Virus record (IMG/VR): IMGVR_UViG_3300036466_000234
Coordinates: 1 to 63,439 of that record
DNA from: a virus
Length of the DNA stretch: 63,439 bases
Reading direction: 5' to 3' (one strand)
The position numbers were made by a program, and so were the translations under genes. Below the pieces are notes generated by a model that saw nothing but the letters and a program-made list of their open reading frames with translations, was not told the DNA's origin and searched no databases. Below are positions 7,026-16,158 of the stretch, in pieces; within the stretch, counting starts at the first letter, position 1; each line of letters starts with the position of its first letter.

Positions 7026-7054
7026 ATTATAACACGTTATAAAATAAAATGCAA
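7026..7054 (-). promoter_or_regulatory. Sigma-70 promoter
   Basis: TTGCAT, 17-nt spacer, TATAAT with extended -10 TG, on the minus strand. The -35 box lies within the descending arm of the phoH terminator, so terminator and next promoter share bases. Confidence 0.75.
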
Positions 7055-7077
7055 GGACTTTTTTTGAATCCTTGCAT
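7040..7077 (-). terminator. Intrinsic terminator after phoH
   Basis: A 9-bp stem, ATGCAAGGA with TCCTTGCAT, followed by TTTATTTTAT on the minus strand, directly after the phoH-like gene. Its 3' arm supplies the TTGCAT -35 element of the following promoter. Confidence 0.75.
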
Positions 7078-7090
7078 AATTTTTTATTGA

Positions 7091-8353
7091 TTACATATCA
7101 GCAAATATTTTACTAGCTTCACTTCTAACATCTTCTTCTAACACTACACATGAAACTAAATCCAACCCTTTAGATATGTCTATAAAATGGACTAGACCAT
7201 TATTATTCAAATAGGCACGTTCAGACTGAGAGTAGTCTCCAGAGAATATAATTTCTGAATTTTCTCCTATTCTAGAGCCTAGCAATTTTAATGTTTTTAT
7301 AGTTAAATCCTCAGCTTCGTCTACCACCATAGTAGTATTTTTCAAACTTCTACCTTTTGCATGTAATGGAATCATCAATTCTAGTTTGCCTTGATCCATT
7401 TTCTTCATAAATTCAACCTCTCCACCTTCTAGATTATCAACTATAGGCATAAAGTAAGGCATAAGCTTTGTTAGTAAATCCCCTTTTAAGAATCCCACAT
7501 CGGCAGAGTCTGTATCTCCCATTGGATTCCTAACAAACATAATTTTCTTTCCACTAAATCCTATTGACTCATACCACGCATATTGCGTTGCCAAGAAGCT
7601 TTTCCCTGAACCAAACCCGCCCGCTATAATCTTAATTGGAGACTCTTTATTTAACATCATATCTATAGCAAAAGCTTGTTGCATATTCTTTGGTAACATT
7701 CTATCGGAAGTTTGCAATTTAACAATTCTTTTCTTTTTAGAATCCCATCTACCTAGACTAGAACCTTTCGTTCCTTCTATACAAATATATTCATTGGGAT
7801 ATAATTCAAACACATTCTCATTAAAATTCTGATTTGATATATTGGCATAGTGTTTTGTTATCTTTTGATCTACATCTTCACTCTCACCATATCTAAATAT
7901 CCTATATCCTTTAAATTCTGAGTTAAGAATTTTCTGTCCACCAATACGTTCTATTTCAATTCTAACATATTCATTTTTTAGATTGTGATTTCTGCAATAT
8001 ATAACTAAATCTTTATCGGCAGTTAGCAATGTGGATTCACCAAATAACTTTCTATACCTCAATGCTATCTCAAATATAACACCATCATTATCTATTCCTA
8101 TACTATATGATTTAATATTGTAGTGGTCTTTCTCACCATATATCTCAAAATTAGGCTCATATATCCACTTCTCTGCTATTAGATTTAAAACTTCTCTAGA
8201 CAATCTGCTAGAGTCTAAATAACCTTTCTTTAAGTTTGTTAATTCTAAGAATACAGTGTGAGGAATAATAACCTTATCTTCTTTGTTTTCCATTTTTTCT
8301 TCTACTAAGCTTGGGTTAGATAATAATGCACATGTATCAAAAATGTAATTCAT
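7091..8353 (-). CDS. phoH: PIN-PhoH fusion ATPase
   Basis: A 420-residue protein with an N-terminal PIN nuclease domain (residues 1-130; acidic residues in FDTCALL and TADKDL) and a C-terminal PhoH P-loop ATPase (Walker A GGFGSGKS at about 245-252, Walker B VVDEAED, then FSGDYSQSE). PIN-PhoH (PhoH2) proteins are proposed to couple RNA unwinding with RNA cleavage. PhoH-like genes are common auxiliary genes of large phages. It is read with the phosphoesterase gene upstream and ends at an intrinsic terminator. Confidence 0.9.
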   Translation of the reverse strand: MNYIFDTCALLSNPSLVEEKMENKEDKVIIPHTVFLELTNLKKGYLDSSRLSREVLNLIAEKWIYEPNFEIYGEKDHYNIKSYSIGIDNDGVIFEIALRYRKLFGESTLLTADKDLVIYCRNHNLKNEYVRIEIERIGGQKILNSEFKGYRIFRYGESEDVDQKITKHYANISNQNFNENVFELYPNEYICIEGTKGSSLGRWDSKKKRIVKLQTSDRMLPKNMQQAFAIDMMLNKESPIKIIAGGFGSGKSFLATQYAWYESIGFSGKKIMFVRNPMGDTDSADVGFLKGDLLTKLMPYFMPIVDNLEGGEVEFMKKMDQGKLELMIPLHAKGRSLKNTTMVVDEAEDLTIKTLKLLGSRIGENSEIIFSGDYSQSERAYLNNNGLVHFIDISKGLDLVSCVVLEEDVRSEASKIFADM

Positions 8354-8376
8354 ATTGCCCCCTCGGTATATTTATT

Positions 8377-9606
8377 TTATCTGCAATCTACTATAATGCC
8401 ATGTATATCTTTTCCGACTATAAACATATTTTGTGATACAGAAGAGAACGATATATTTAATTTTTTATCAGAGTAGCTATTCTCTCCACATAGACTTGAG
8501 CTTCTCGCATAGTCACTAGTTATTAATGGGGAATGAATGTGTCCAAGCATAGCGTAGTCCGCCCATATTCCACTATATGTGAACCATCTTTCTTTAACTG
8601 ATTTGATTTCTCGATCTAGATTTGAATGTTTTATATTGTTACCATGAAGTATGATAATCTCATGTCCGTTTACATGAATCATATCTTCTAATTTATCACA
8701 ATCATTTATAAATGTAATATAGTTTTTATATTTTCTCTTTAACATTTGATATACCATATAATCTAAATTGTCTTTAGCAACATCATCTACGTTAGACATA
8801 TGTTCGTGACCTTTCATCCTAGATTCATTGCCTACAATCCCAGCCATACTTATCTCATATCCTTTATTTAATAAATACTCAACTATCTCACAATATAAAT
8901 CGAACGCCCTTAAAAATGATTCTGCTCTAGTATATTGATTGGTCAAGAGTTGATCTAATCTATCATCTAAATTCAATCCATCTCCTACCCACAAAACTGT
9001 TATGTTAGATATGTTCATAGATTTGGCATATTCTAAGGATTTATTTACATACTTAAACAATCTTTGTCTGGCGACATCCATATTAAATTCATTAGTTGGT
9101 AACGATATTTTTTGACCAAGATGGTGGTCACCAAAACATAGAATCATTTGCTTTTGTAGGTTTTCATCAATGGGCTTAATTCTGCATGGGGTGTAGTTGT
9201 CGCATCTATTATCTACATAATCCATTAATGAATCTATAAAATTAGAATATACTTCATTATTTCTATACATAGACCTGTCATCTTTTCTAAGTATTCTCAA
9301 ATCATCTCTAGACTTTTGTAGTTGTTTTCTAAGTTTTGCGTTCTCTTTTTCCAATGACTCATCTATCTCAACCTCTTCCTCTGCATAATAGTTAGGCTTA
9401 ATTTCACCCTTCCTAATTACATTTCCATCACTAATAGTTATACCTCCATCTTCAAATTGGCATAGATATTTTTTTGTACTTCTTCTACCCACCGAATGTA
9501 TACCTAGAACTTTAAATTTACCATGATAGTTGCTTTGAAATGTTTTGCCTATATACACATCTAAATCATTTTGACTAGGTATGATATTTTTATTTATTTT
9601 ATACAT
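8377..9606 (-). CDS. Calcineurin-like phosphoesterase (SbcD-like)
   Basis: A 409-residue protein. An N-terminal SH3-like part and a coiled coil (about 84-110) precede a metallophosphoesterase domain with its metal-binding motifs in order: CFGDHHLG (about 157-164), VGDGLN, GIVGNES, LHGNN and LGHIHSP. The GNH motif appears as GNES, a deviation that could alter activity. Phage proteins of this type may act with a recombination ATPase as nuclease subunits; no SbcC-like partner is seen in the window. It lies 23 bp upstream of phoH. Confidence 0.8.
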   Translation of the reverse strand: MYKINKNIIPSQNDLDVYIGKTFQSNYHGKFKVLGIHSVGRRSTKKYLCQFEDGGITISDGNVIRKGEIKPNYYAEEEVEIDESLEKENAKLRKQLQKSRDDLRILRKDDRSMYRNNEVYSNFIDSLMDYVDNRCDNYTPCRIKPIDENLQKQMILCFGDHHLGQKISLPTNEFNMDVARQRLFKYVNKSLEYAKSMNISNITVLWVGDGLNLDDRLDQLLTNQYTRAESFLRAFDLYCEIVEYLLNKGYEISMAGIVGNESRMKGHEHMSNVDDVAKDNLDYMVYQMLKRKYKNYITFINDCDKLEDMIHVNGHEIIILHGNNIKHSNLDREIKSVKERWFTYSGIWADYAMLGHIHSPLITSDYARSSSLCGENSYSDKKLNISFSSVSQNMFIVGKDIHGIIVDCR

Positions 9607-9616
9607 CTCGCCTCCC

Positions 9617-9645
9617 TATATTTGGATAAACTTCTGACTTTATAC
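9617..9645. repeat. Repeated element in 200-bp intergenic
   Basis: The element reads TATATTTGGATAAACTTCTG then ACTTTATAC on the plus strand, and near copies occur at 33263-33291 and 15698-15727. All three sit just before a gene start on the minus strand. The gap 9607-9806 also carries the tail of a decayed frame ending ...FEIV, similar to the end of the gene at 33286-33585, so this is probably a rearrangement scar. Confidence 0.6.
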
Positions 9646-9806
9646 TATTTCAAACATTTTTTTTCTTAACTCTTGATTGCATTTTACTTTTTTAATACTT
9701 TTTTTTGTCACACTTTTTTATAGTGCCATCTTTATATAAAACCTTAGCATTAACATCTAACCACTCCCGATAAATTCATCACTTTATATAAACTTAGCTA
9801 CGGAAA

Positions 9807-10169
9807 TTAATCCGCAACTAAATCTATTTTTACATCTACACCTAACTCTGTAATTATCTCACCATGTAATTCTAAATCCCACGCTACAACATCTACAGTT
9901 TCATTAAATTTTCCATCTTCTAACCATACGGATGCTACTTCATATAAGCTATTCGGCATATAAAGAATGGTTGCATCTCTATTTTCTCTTTTCTTTAATC
10001 CATCTATAACATCTTTAATCTTGGCTTTAATGCTTAGATGTTTTACACCAATAATCTCCTTCTTTTTTTGTTTTCTCCTAGCGTGTTGCAACTCTCTAGA
10101 TTTCTTTTTCTTCTCTTGTTGTATTATAACCTTAGCTTCATTTCTTCTTTTCTGTCTACTTGAACTCAT
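9807..10169 (-). CDS. Basic N-terminal hypothetical protein
   Basis: A 120-residue protein (MSSSRQKRRNEAKVI) behind AGGAGGAATTG. The first 50 residues are extremely basic (KKKKSRELQHARRKQKKK), suggesting nucleic-acid binding; the remainder is a mixed alpha-beta region with many acidic residues. It is the only gene between the promoter at 10200-10228 and the phosphoesterase operon. No known family. Confidence 0.55.
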   Translation of the reverse strand: MSSSRQKRRNEAKVIIQQEKKKKSRELQHARRKQKKKEIIGVKHLSIKAKIKDVIDGLKKRENRDATILYMPNSLYEVASVWLEDGKFNETVDVVAWDLELHGEIITELGVDVKIDLVAD

Positions 10170-10199
10170 CAATTCCTCCTAGTAATTTAATATACACCT

Positions 10200-10228
10200 A
10201 TTATAACACAATCAATTTTTAAAGTCAA
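10200..10228 (-). promoter_or_regulatory. Sigma-70 promoter
   Basis: TTGACT, 17-nt spacer, TATAAT with TG of an extended -10, minus strand, a few bases past the end of the polymerase gene. It drives the basic protein gene at 10169. Confidence 0.8.
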
Positions 10229-10236
10229 CACTTTTT

Positions 10237-13200
10237 TTATATCTTCACTACACTCATCGACTCTATAAAGCTATGGAACATACCCGTTTTCTGCCATTTG
10301 CCATCCACTAACATGCTTCCTTCTTTTTCTTCTGTTGCATTAACTAATATTAATTGATCTTTCTCTGCAATCATATTATCTTTTTTAACTTTATAAGTTT
10401 TAATCTCACCCGTTTTAAGGGAGAAGGTTTTAACTATATAAGTAGAGTATGGCTTTTTTCTGTCTAGTATATACATAAACTCATTTTCCATGCTAGGGAA
10501 TATCTTGCTAGTGTGACCTAGAATTTGTAATTCATTTACAGATTTTTGTATTTCTGGCAAATCTTCATTGCTTGACTCAATTTCTGCAACTATATTATAC
10601 AATTCTGACAACACTCCAACCTTTATATCAACTTCCTCATTTAACTTAAAGTATAAGTTGTCCATGTCTACTATATTAGCAACGTGGTTATATAATGCCT
10701 CTCTCTTGGTCATTCTAAGCTCTTCCGATTTAACAGATGTGTATTTTACTGCACTCTTAGTTCCTAGAGCCAATGAGAGGATATCAGACAGTTCAGATTC
10801 TGTTATACCTAACTCTATAACTCCAATCTTAGCTAAGAATTTAATATCAGTAGCAGAGATTTTTAGTTTATTATCTTTGATATAAATTATCATATCTATA
10901 ATGTTGTTAATTGTAGAATTATTCAACTCATTTAATTCCGATCTTAATCCATCATATTTTTCAACAGCTTTTGTAATGCTGCCGCTTTTGTATGATAATT
11001 TACTCTCTGAGCTAACAGTCAATTCTGCAATATCTAGCAATGCTTTTTGGTTTCCAAACTCTTTAAAAAAGTCTAGCTTGATTAAGATTGAAATATCAGA
11101 TGAAGACAATTTTATATCATTATCTTTCATATAAATGAGTAATTCAAAGAATGAATTAAACTGCATATTGTCTATTTTATTCAACTCTTGCTCTGTATTT
11201 TTAGACAACCCCTTAGCTCCATATAATCCTTCATAGATAATGTCCCTTTCTTTGTCGTATGAATATTCCATAGTAGCCTTGCCAAATCTTGGTGGCTCTA
11301 TTTTGAGGTTGGTATGCTGTTTAATGTAGTTGAATATCTCCTTCATTTTATCAGTCTTATCTTTAAACTCATTTAGATTAGCTGTGATAAATTCTTTTTC
11401 ATGGTAAGTTCTAAGCCATCCACATATAAATCCTGTTATAGAGTATGTTATAGCATGGTTATATGAAAATGAATAGTCTGAGGCTAGTTCAACTATCTCT
11501 AAAAATCCATTTACTAATTTATCACACTCGTCTCCGCTCACATTGTATTTTTGACTAAAATTATTCTTAAATCCAATCCTTATATCATTTATTAATGAGC
11601 GAGTATCTCCTTTTTTGGCCACAGCTCTTCTAACTACGTCCGCCATAGCTTCACTATAACCACAAAATTGTGTTAAGAATGATATTAAATCTTCTTGATA
11701 TATGATATACCCCGAATTGCCTTTATAAAATTCATTTATGGCTTCATGTCCGTTGTCGTACTTTTTTCCCGATAGGTAATCCTTCCTTATTGATGCTCCC
11801 GAAGGGCGTATACATCCAGAAACAAAACTCATGACCTTTATTAATTCAGTGCCACGTATATTATCTATAGCTTGTGCTAATTGTTCATGTGACTTCTCAG
11901 CTTCAAATTGAAAGATCCCAACAGGACTTTTTTTAATATTGTTCCATACATTCATATCTGTAAAGTCACAAGTTTGAGGATTCAATCTTTCCATGCCTAT
12001 ATATTCAAAAGTCTTATTTATAACGCCTATATTGGCTAATCCTAAGGCATCCGCCTTTACATACCCTAATTCTTCCAACTCTTTCATATTAAGCTGTGAG
12101 GCAGTCCTATAACCCTTCTCTGTGGTTTTATCCGTAATAGTAATCAATCCTATTTCTTTCTCTATATCTAAGTCTGAAACCAATACTCCAGCAGGGTGTC
12201 TACCTATCTTAGTAGTAGTGTCTATGGTTATATCTACATACTTAAAGAAGTCAGTATATTTTTCATCTTTTCTTGAGTCCGACACATTATTTTTAATATT
12301 CTCCACTTCTCTTAATGGTAAGTTAAAACCTCTACCCATCATATCAATAGCACCCGCTTCTTGTTCTGTGCCGAATGTTATTATGTCACTACAGTTTAAT
12401 CCATTCACACCATAAAACCATTCTTTAGCCCTATCTCTTTCGTTGGGGGCTATATCAACATCTATATCCGCCAAACTCACACGATGTTCATTCATAAATC
12501 TACTAAAACTGGTCTTAAACATTATTGGGTCTATCTCTGTAATCCCTAATAAGTACGATACGATACTTCCCGAACTTGAACCTCTGCTGTAGCCAACGTG
12601 AATCCCATCATCTTTTAATCCTCTTATCCAATCTGAGAATAACAACATATATGATTCTGCACCCATAACTCTATACACTTCTAATTCTTGAATTAATCTA
12701 TCTGCATATTCTTTATTTCCGACAAATCCTTTATTTTTAAATTCCTCTAAACATCTATCTGTCATCATCTTGATAGGATTGTCATATAGATTAGGGTATT
12801 TAAATGACTTGTCCACCTCATATTCCTCAGCCATATCATATAATACATTAGTATTAGCTAGAGACTCTTTTGCTATACTTTCATCTATCCCTTGCTTAAT
12901 ATACCCCAACAACATCTCATCATATGATTTTAATGAAAGATCAAAACTATCCTCATCTGTAAAGTTCATACCTTTAGATTGTTGCATTTTAGTTCTAACT
13001 TCACCTGTAAATTTATCTGTATAATGCACATCATTAGATGCTATCAATTTATAGCCATGCTGTTTTGATAATTCTATTAACTTCTTATTATATTCAATTT
13101 GTTCTGCATAATCATGTGGTTGAATTTCTAAGAAAAATTTATCTTTATTCTCTAACCCCCATGCTAACAACTTCTGTGCAACCTCACCTTCTATATCCCT

Positions 13201-13620
13201 AGCCAATGCAGAGGCAAGGCAAGCTGTTGCTATTGCTATATTCTCACATTCTAATACATCATCTATCATCATACGAGGTCTACGATAGAATGACCTATCC
13301 CTCTTATAAGCATTAGATATGAGTTGGTTTATTTCTCTTCTACCTTCATTGTTTAGTCCATATATGCAGAGATGAAATGAGTTATCCGCCTCCCTTGAGC
13401 TTGTTACATAACCTTCACAAGCAAATACATATTTCATTCCATTCTTCTCTAATTCATTCTTTTTCTTTAGCCAAGACAGAGCGTTTCCATGTTCTGTTAT
13501 TATTAATCCTTTCATCCCTAACTCTTTAGCACGAGCTATATAATCACTATAGCTACATGGTGAATCTGTCAATATGCTGTTACTTAAATCTGTATGTGTA
13601 TGACATGAAATCCAATTCAA
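10237..13620 (-). CDS. dnaE: DNA polymerase III alpha subunit (DnaE-type)
   Basis: A 1127-residue C-family replicative polymerase. The N-terminal PHP domain starts at once (SCHTHTDLSN, later ITEHGN). The polymerase part shows the GYSRGSSSGS loop (about 343-352) and catalytic acidic motif ADIDVDI (about 384-390). The fingers and helix-hairpin-helix parts follow, and the tail is long and divergent. It starts at TTG with AAGGGGGATAAAG upstream. It lacks the proofreading exonuclease insertion of PolC. It would copy the phage genome together with the primase and DnaB-type helicase encoded 10-16 kb upstream in the same direction. Confidence 0.92.
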   Translation of the reverse strand: MNWISCHTHTDLSNSILTDSPCSYSDYIARAKELGMKGLIITEHGNALSWLKKKNELEKNGMKYVFACEGYVTSSREADNSFHLCIYGLNNEGRREINQLISNAYKRDRSFYRRPRMMIDDVLECENIAIATACLASALARDIEGEVAQKLLAWGLENKDKFFLEIQPHDYAEQIEYNKKLIELSKQHGYKLIASNDVHYTDKFTGEVRTKMQQSKGMNFTDEDSFDLSLKSYDEMLLGYIKQGIDESIAKESLANTNVLYDMAEEYEVDKSFKYPNLYDNPIKMMTDRCLEEFKNKGFVGNKEYADRLIQELEVYRVMGAESYMLLFSDWIRGLKDDGIHVGYSRGSSSGSIVSYLLGITEIDPIMFKTSFSRFMNEHRVSLADIDVDIAPNERDRAKEWFYGVNGLNCSDIITFGTEQEAGAIDMMGRGFNLPLREVENIKNNVSDSRKDEKYTDFFKYVDITIDTTTKIGRHPAGVLVSDLDIEKEIGLITITDKTTEKGYRTASQLNMKELEELGYVKADALGLANIGVINKTFEYIGMERLNPQTCDFTDMNVWNNIKKSPVGIFQFEAEKSHEQLAQAIDNIRGTELIKVMSFVSGCIRPSGASIRKDYLSGKKYDNGHEAINEFYKGNSGYIIYQEDLISFLTQFCGYSEAMADVVRRAVAKKGDTRSLINDIRIGFKNNFSQKYNVSGDECDKLVNGFLEIVELASDYSFSYNHAITYSITGFICGWLRTYHEKEFITANLNEFKDKTDKMKEIFNYIKQHTNLKIEPPRFGKATMEYSYDKERDIIYEGLYGAKGLSKNTEQELNKIDNMQFNSFFELLIYMKDNDIKLSSSDISILIKLDFFKEFGNQKALLDIAELTVSSESKLSYKSGSITKAVEKYDGLRSELNELNNSTINNIIDMIIYIKDNKLKISATDIKFLAKIGVIELGITESELSDILSLALGTKSAVKYTSVKSEELRMTKREALYNHVANIVDMDNLYFKLNEEVDIKVGVLSELYNIVAEIESSNEDLPEIQKSVNELQILGHTSKIFPSMENEFMYILDRKKPYSTYIVKTFSLKTGEIKTYKVKKDNMIAEKDQLILVNATEEKEGSMLVDGKWQKTGMFHSFIESMSVVKI

Positions 13621-13641
13621 TACTTTATCCCCCTTATAACA

Positions 13642-13667
13642 TAGAAGGTTGAATTAACAACCCTCTA
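13642..13667 (-). terminator. Hairpin after PAPS-reductase-like gene
   Basis: A 10-bp stem, TAGAGGGTTG with CAACCTTCTA on the minus strand, directly after the stop at 13668 and before the polymerase gene. It lacks a long T-run, so it may be a weak terminator or RNA-processing site. Confidence 0.5.
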
Positions 13668-14885
13668 TTAAAATAAATTACACCCTTCATCTTTAAATCT
13701 CTCTATCTCTTCTTTTAATTTAGCCTTAGTTGTGCCTAGAAATTCAGCTAAGCATTTTAAACACATTCTAGCATTAGTTTCCCTTCCTAACAACTTCATG
13801 TTTAACGCAATCATATCTCCACTCAATCCTTTACCACAATCACATCTGTTTTGCTTAAAGTATTTACTAGCTTTTTCATATGTGATATTCATATAATCTG
13901 CAAATTCTAAAATTACCTCATCGGTCGGAACTTCTCTTACAACACCAGCTCTCCAGTCCCCATCTAAAAATTCTTGCACCGTACAATTTTTATATATCCA
14001 TTGTTTAGTGTCTTTAAAATATTGAATTAATATCTTTTTCCATTCTTTATCATATTTAGGTAGAAAATATTTATTTAATTTTAGTTCATAATCATTCCTG
14101 TATGGACAATTAGTACACCCTACTCTACCATATCCGAATTTATATAATTGATTATATTCTATATTATTTGCTATGAGATATGACCATATATCTAAATCAT
14201 TAAATTCTATAATAGGCAAATACATATCCCAATTTTCCTGTGCCATTTTTTCTTTCCATTTACCTTTTCTGACTTGTTTATATTCACTTCTAGTCTTACT
14301 CTCATCTCTTCTCATACCTAAAATATGAAGTGTTGTAATAGTAGGGTTGAGATATTCACCTATATTCCCCTCTTTAAATACACTACAGCAAGCCCTGCCG
14401 AATCTAGTAGGTATAAATTTATTTCTCTTGCACCATTGATAGAAGCCTTCGGATGGGTTCGCTATCTCTAATTTACCACCATATGTCTTTTTAACATATT
14501 GATATGTGAAGTGTGTCTCATTTGATGTATTACCAAATAATATTCTATAATCAATACCTAATTCATCTAATGCTTGCATAGATATTTCACCACATACAGT
14601 AGAGTCTTTTCCGCCACTTACAGATATTACATATTCCTCATAATTATTACTTAATAGATACTCTTTAAATTTGTCTTTTTCATACTCAACTTTATCTTTA
14701 ATATTTTTATCATAATATATATCACAAAATTTATTATGCGTAATTAGGTTAGATATGTCTTGTGGTAACTTCTCTAAACTTCTGCCATATTTAATCATAT
14801 TCATATCTTTATCAAATCCACGATATGCCCGTTTGTCTACCCATAATAAGTTTTCATATTTACTATCAATTCCTAAAAAATCCAT
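13668..14885 (-). CDS. PAPS-reductase-like PP-loop protein
   Basis: A 405-residue member of the phosphoadenosine phosphosulfate reductase/DndC superfamily. The PP-loop that binds ATP or PAPS is clear (SVSGGKDSTVCGE, about residues 103-115). Further on, GRACCSVFKEG, the MRRDES motif and a Cys cluster (VGCTNCPYRN) match phage versions. A C-terminal zinc-like part has CDCGKG and CLKCLAEF. Phage members are widespread, with suggested roles in nucleotide or tRNA thiolation or DNA modification. No dndD/E partners are present, so phosphorothioation is not implied. Confidence 0.8.
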   Translation of the reverse strand: MDFLGIDSKYENLLWVDKRAYRGFDKDMNMIKYGRSLEKLPQDISNLITHNKFCDIYYDKNIKDKVEYEKDKFKEYLLSNNYEEYVISVSGGKDSTVCGEISMQALDELGIDYRILFGNTSNETHFTYQYVKKTYGGKLEIANPSEGFYQWCKRNKFIPTRFGRACCSVFKEGNIGEYLNPTITTLHILGMRRDESKTRSEYKQVRKGKWKEKMAQENWDMYLPIIEFNDLDIWSYLIANNIEYNQLYKFGYGRVGCTNCPYRNDYELKLNKYFLPKYDKEWKKILIQYFKDTKQWIYKNCTVQEFLDGDWRAGVVREVPTDEVILEFADYMNITYEKASKYFKQNRCDCGKGLSGDMIALNMKLLGRETNARMCLKCLAEFLGTTKAKLKEEIERFKDEGCNLF

Positions 14886-14938
14886 TTCTTCTTTAAATAC
14901 AGGCTTAATATAAATCTCCTCCTCTATATATAATATCT

Positions 14939-14967
14939 ATTATAACACAAGGGATTGCATTATGCAA
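14939..14967 (-). promoter_or_regulatory. Sigma-70 promoter
   Basis: TTGCAT, 17-nt spacer, TATAAT with extended -10 TG, minus strand. The -35 box lies in a palindrome (GGGTTGCATAATGCAATCCC) right after the dUTPase stop, which may also act as a weak terminator. Confidence 0.75.
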
Positions 14968-14970
14968 CCC

Positions 14971-15540
14971 CTATTTTCCACTACTACCTAATTTTCCTTC
15001 TCCTCTTTCAGTTTTATCTGCCAATACCTCTTCAACCGACACTTCTGTCATTTTAACTTTAGGCACAGGCAATATTAGAAATTGTGCTATACCTTTAGAT
15101 ACAGGGTAGTCTATATACTTTTCATGTGTCTTATTTTTTAAATATTCCACATTAGTTTTAATAAATTCGTCTTTATCATCATATATTATAATTGGGCTAT
15201 CACTACAATTCGTGATAACAATATTATATACTCCCCTATACGATGAATCTATTACCCCACTCCCATATTTCATAGCTTTGACCCCTGTAGAGCCTCTCTC
15301 TTGAATTTGAGCATAGTAGCCACTATCAATTACAGTCCTTAGCCCTGTAGGAATCATAACAGTTTCCAATGAATTAATTACTAAATATCCATCATGCTCT
15401 TCTCTAATCCATTTAGGGTCGGCATATATATCGAATCCGCAATCCCCTTCCCTTCTAGTTGGAATAGGCACTTTATTGTGTTCTCTTGCAAATTTTACCT
15501 CTGTGTCATATTTTATTATCTCATCCGTATTAATCAACAT
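14971..15540 (-). CDS. dut: dUTPase
   Basis: A 189-residue trimeric-type dUTP pyrophosphatase. The family motifs appear in order: GDCGFDIYA (I), ERGSTG (II), SGVIDSSYRGVYN (III), KGIAQFLILPV (IV) and a C-terminal glycine-rich ERGEGKLGSSGK (V, without the usual aromatic residue). It hydrolyses dUTP to dUMP, keeping uracil out of DNA and feeding dTMP synthesis. The ATG overlaps the end of the zinc-finger gene upstream. Confidence 0.9.
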   Translation of the reverse strand: MLINTDEIIKYDTEVKFAREHNKVPIPTRREGDCGFDIYADPKWIREEHDGYLVINSLETVMIPTGLRTVIDSGYYAQIQERGSTGVKAMKYGSGVIDSSYRGVYNIVITNCSDSPIIIYDDKDEFIKTNVEYLKNKTHEKYIDYPVSKGIAQFLILPVPKVKMTEVSVEEVLADKTERGEGKLGSSGK

Positions 15541-15682
15541 TCTCTCCTTTTTTTTCTAGTAAGTTATCTTCTATTATTTCCGCATACTCATATTCTGTAT
15601 TGCAGTGCACACATCTGTACTTTTTAGTTTCCTCTTTTATTTTTACTTGTCTCATACAAGTTATACATCTAACTATTTTCAT
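15530..15682 (-). CDS. Zinc-ribbon 50-residue protein
   Basis: A small gene behind GAGAGGTGAGAT that overlaps the dUTPase start by about ten bases. The product has two CxxC knuckles, RCITCMR and RCVHCNT, about 15 residues apart: a zinc ribbon or rubredoxin-like knuckle. The C-terminus is acidic. Function unknown. Confidence 0.65.
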   Translation of the reverse strand: MKIVRCITCMRQVKIKEETKKYRCVHCNTEYEYAEIIEDNLLEKKGENVD

Positions 15683-15697
15683 ATCTCACCTCTCTCT

Positions 15698-15727
15698 GTA
15701 AGTTCAGATAAATTTCTGAATTTATAC
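15698..15727. repeat. Third copy of intergenic element
   Basis: A diverged copy (GTAAGTTCAGATAAATTTCTG then AATTTATAC in plus orientation) of the element at 9617-9645 and 33263-33291, again just before a gene start on the minus strand. Here it can also form the short hairpin CAGA/TCTG. Confidence 0.5.
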
Positions 15728-15850
15728 AGGTATTTTTAATTCTTTGCAGATCTCTTTATAGTTCATTTCATCCATTAAAAATTTATACAATTTAGGGTGC
15801 GTTTGCTTAAGCTTAATCATTCTGTTTTCATCGGCACCTTCATAGCAACC
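15722..15850 (-). pseudogene. Fragment of PAPS-reductase C-terminus
   Basis: The open frame between the zinc-ribbon gene and the gene at 15853 encodes GADENRMIKLKQTHPKLYKF and then NYKEICKEL. This resembles the conserved C-terminal ENRFQRLKQTHPKLY motif of PAPS-reductase-like proteins. The AGGAGG and ATG at its head lead into a different frame that stops after eight codons. It therefore looks like a decayed 3' fragment of a second PAPS-reductase gene. Confidence 0.55.
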
Positions 15851-15852
15851 TC

Positions 15853-16149
15853 CTACGCTACATCATAATGTGGGTTTCTTTGAATATCCATATTATATGT
15901 ATCAATATATCTATTTAATTCTATAGCAAAAGCCATATCTAAAAATGCCTTTTTAATATCTTCTACAATTTTATCTAGTGGTAAATTTGCATCAACAAAA
16001 ACATCATAATCTTGATTTACATAAAACAAGGATATTTCTATAAAAGATTCATCGCATTTATTGTAAATATTATATTCTATATTTTTACAACCCATAAACT
16101 CTAGCCCGATTCTCGTAAGGCTTTCCACGTTTTTTAATAATCTTTTCAT
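15853..16149 (-). CDS. Hypothetical protein
   Basis: A 98-residue protein (MKRLLKNVESLTRIGLEFMG) behind TAGGAGGTTAAG. It has an amphipathic first helix, a strand-rich middle (FIEISLFYVNQDYDVFVDA) and a helical C-terminus. No family is recognised. It belongs to the operon that runs from the promoter at 17261-17289? no: that promoter lies downstream of it on the plus coordinate and reads into the 16484-17227 gene first, then this one. Confidence 0.5.
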   Translation of the reverse strand: MKRLLKNVESLTRIGLEFMGCKNIEYNIYNKCDESFIEISLFYVNQDYDVFVDANLPLDKIVEDIKKAFLDMAFAIELNRYIDTYNMDIQRNPHYDVA

Positions 16150-16158
16150 CTTAACCTC

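Noticed and set aside
7091-8353. Toxin-antitoxin pair based on the PIN domain
   Set aside because: The PIN domain is fused to a PhoH ATPase, a common phage auxiliary gene, and no antitoxin-like partner is beside it.
12122-12415. Plus-strand frames inside the polymerase gene and similar opposite-strand frames elsewhere
   Set aside because: They lack ribosome sites and lie entirely within well-supported genes; low-complexity translations typical of antisense shadows.
13668-14885. DndC of a phosphorothioation (Dnd) defence system
   Set aside because: Only the PP-loop family resemblance is present; no DndB, D or E-like neighbours.
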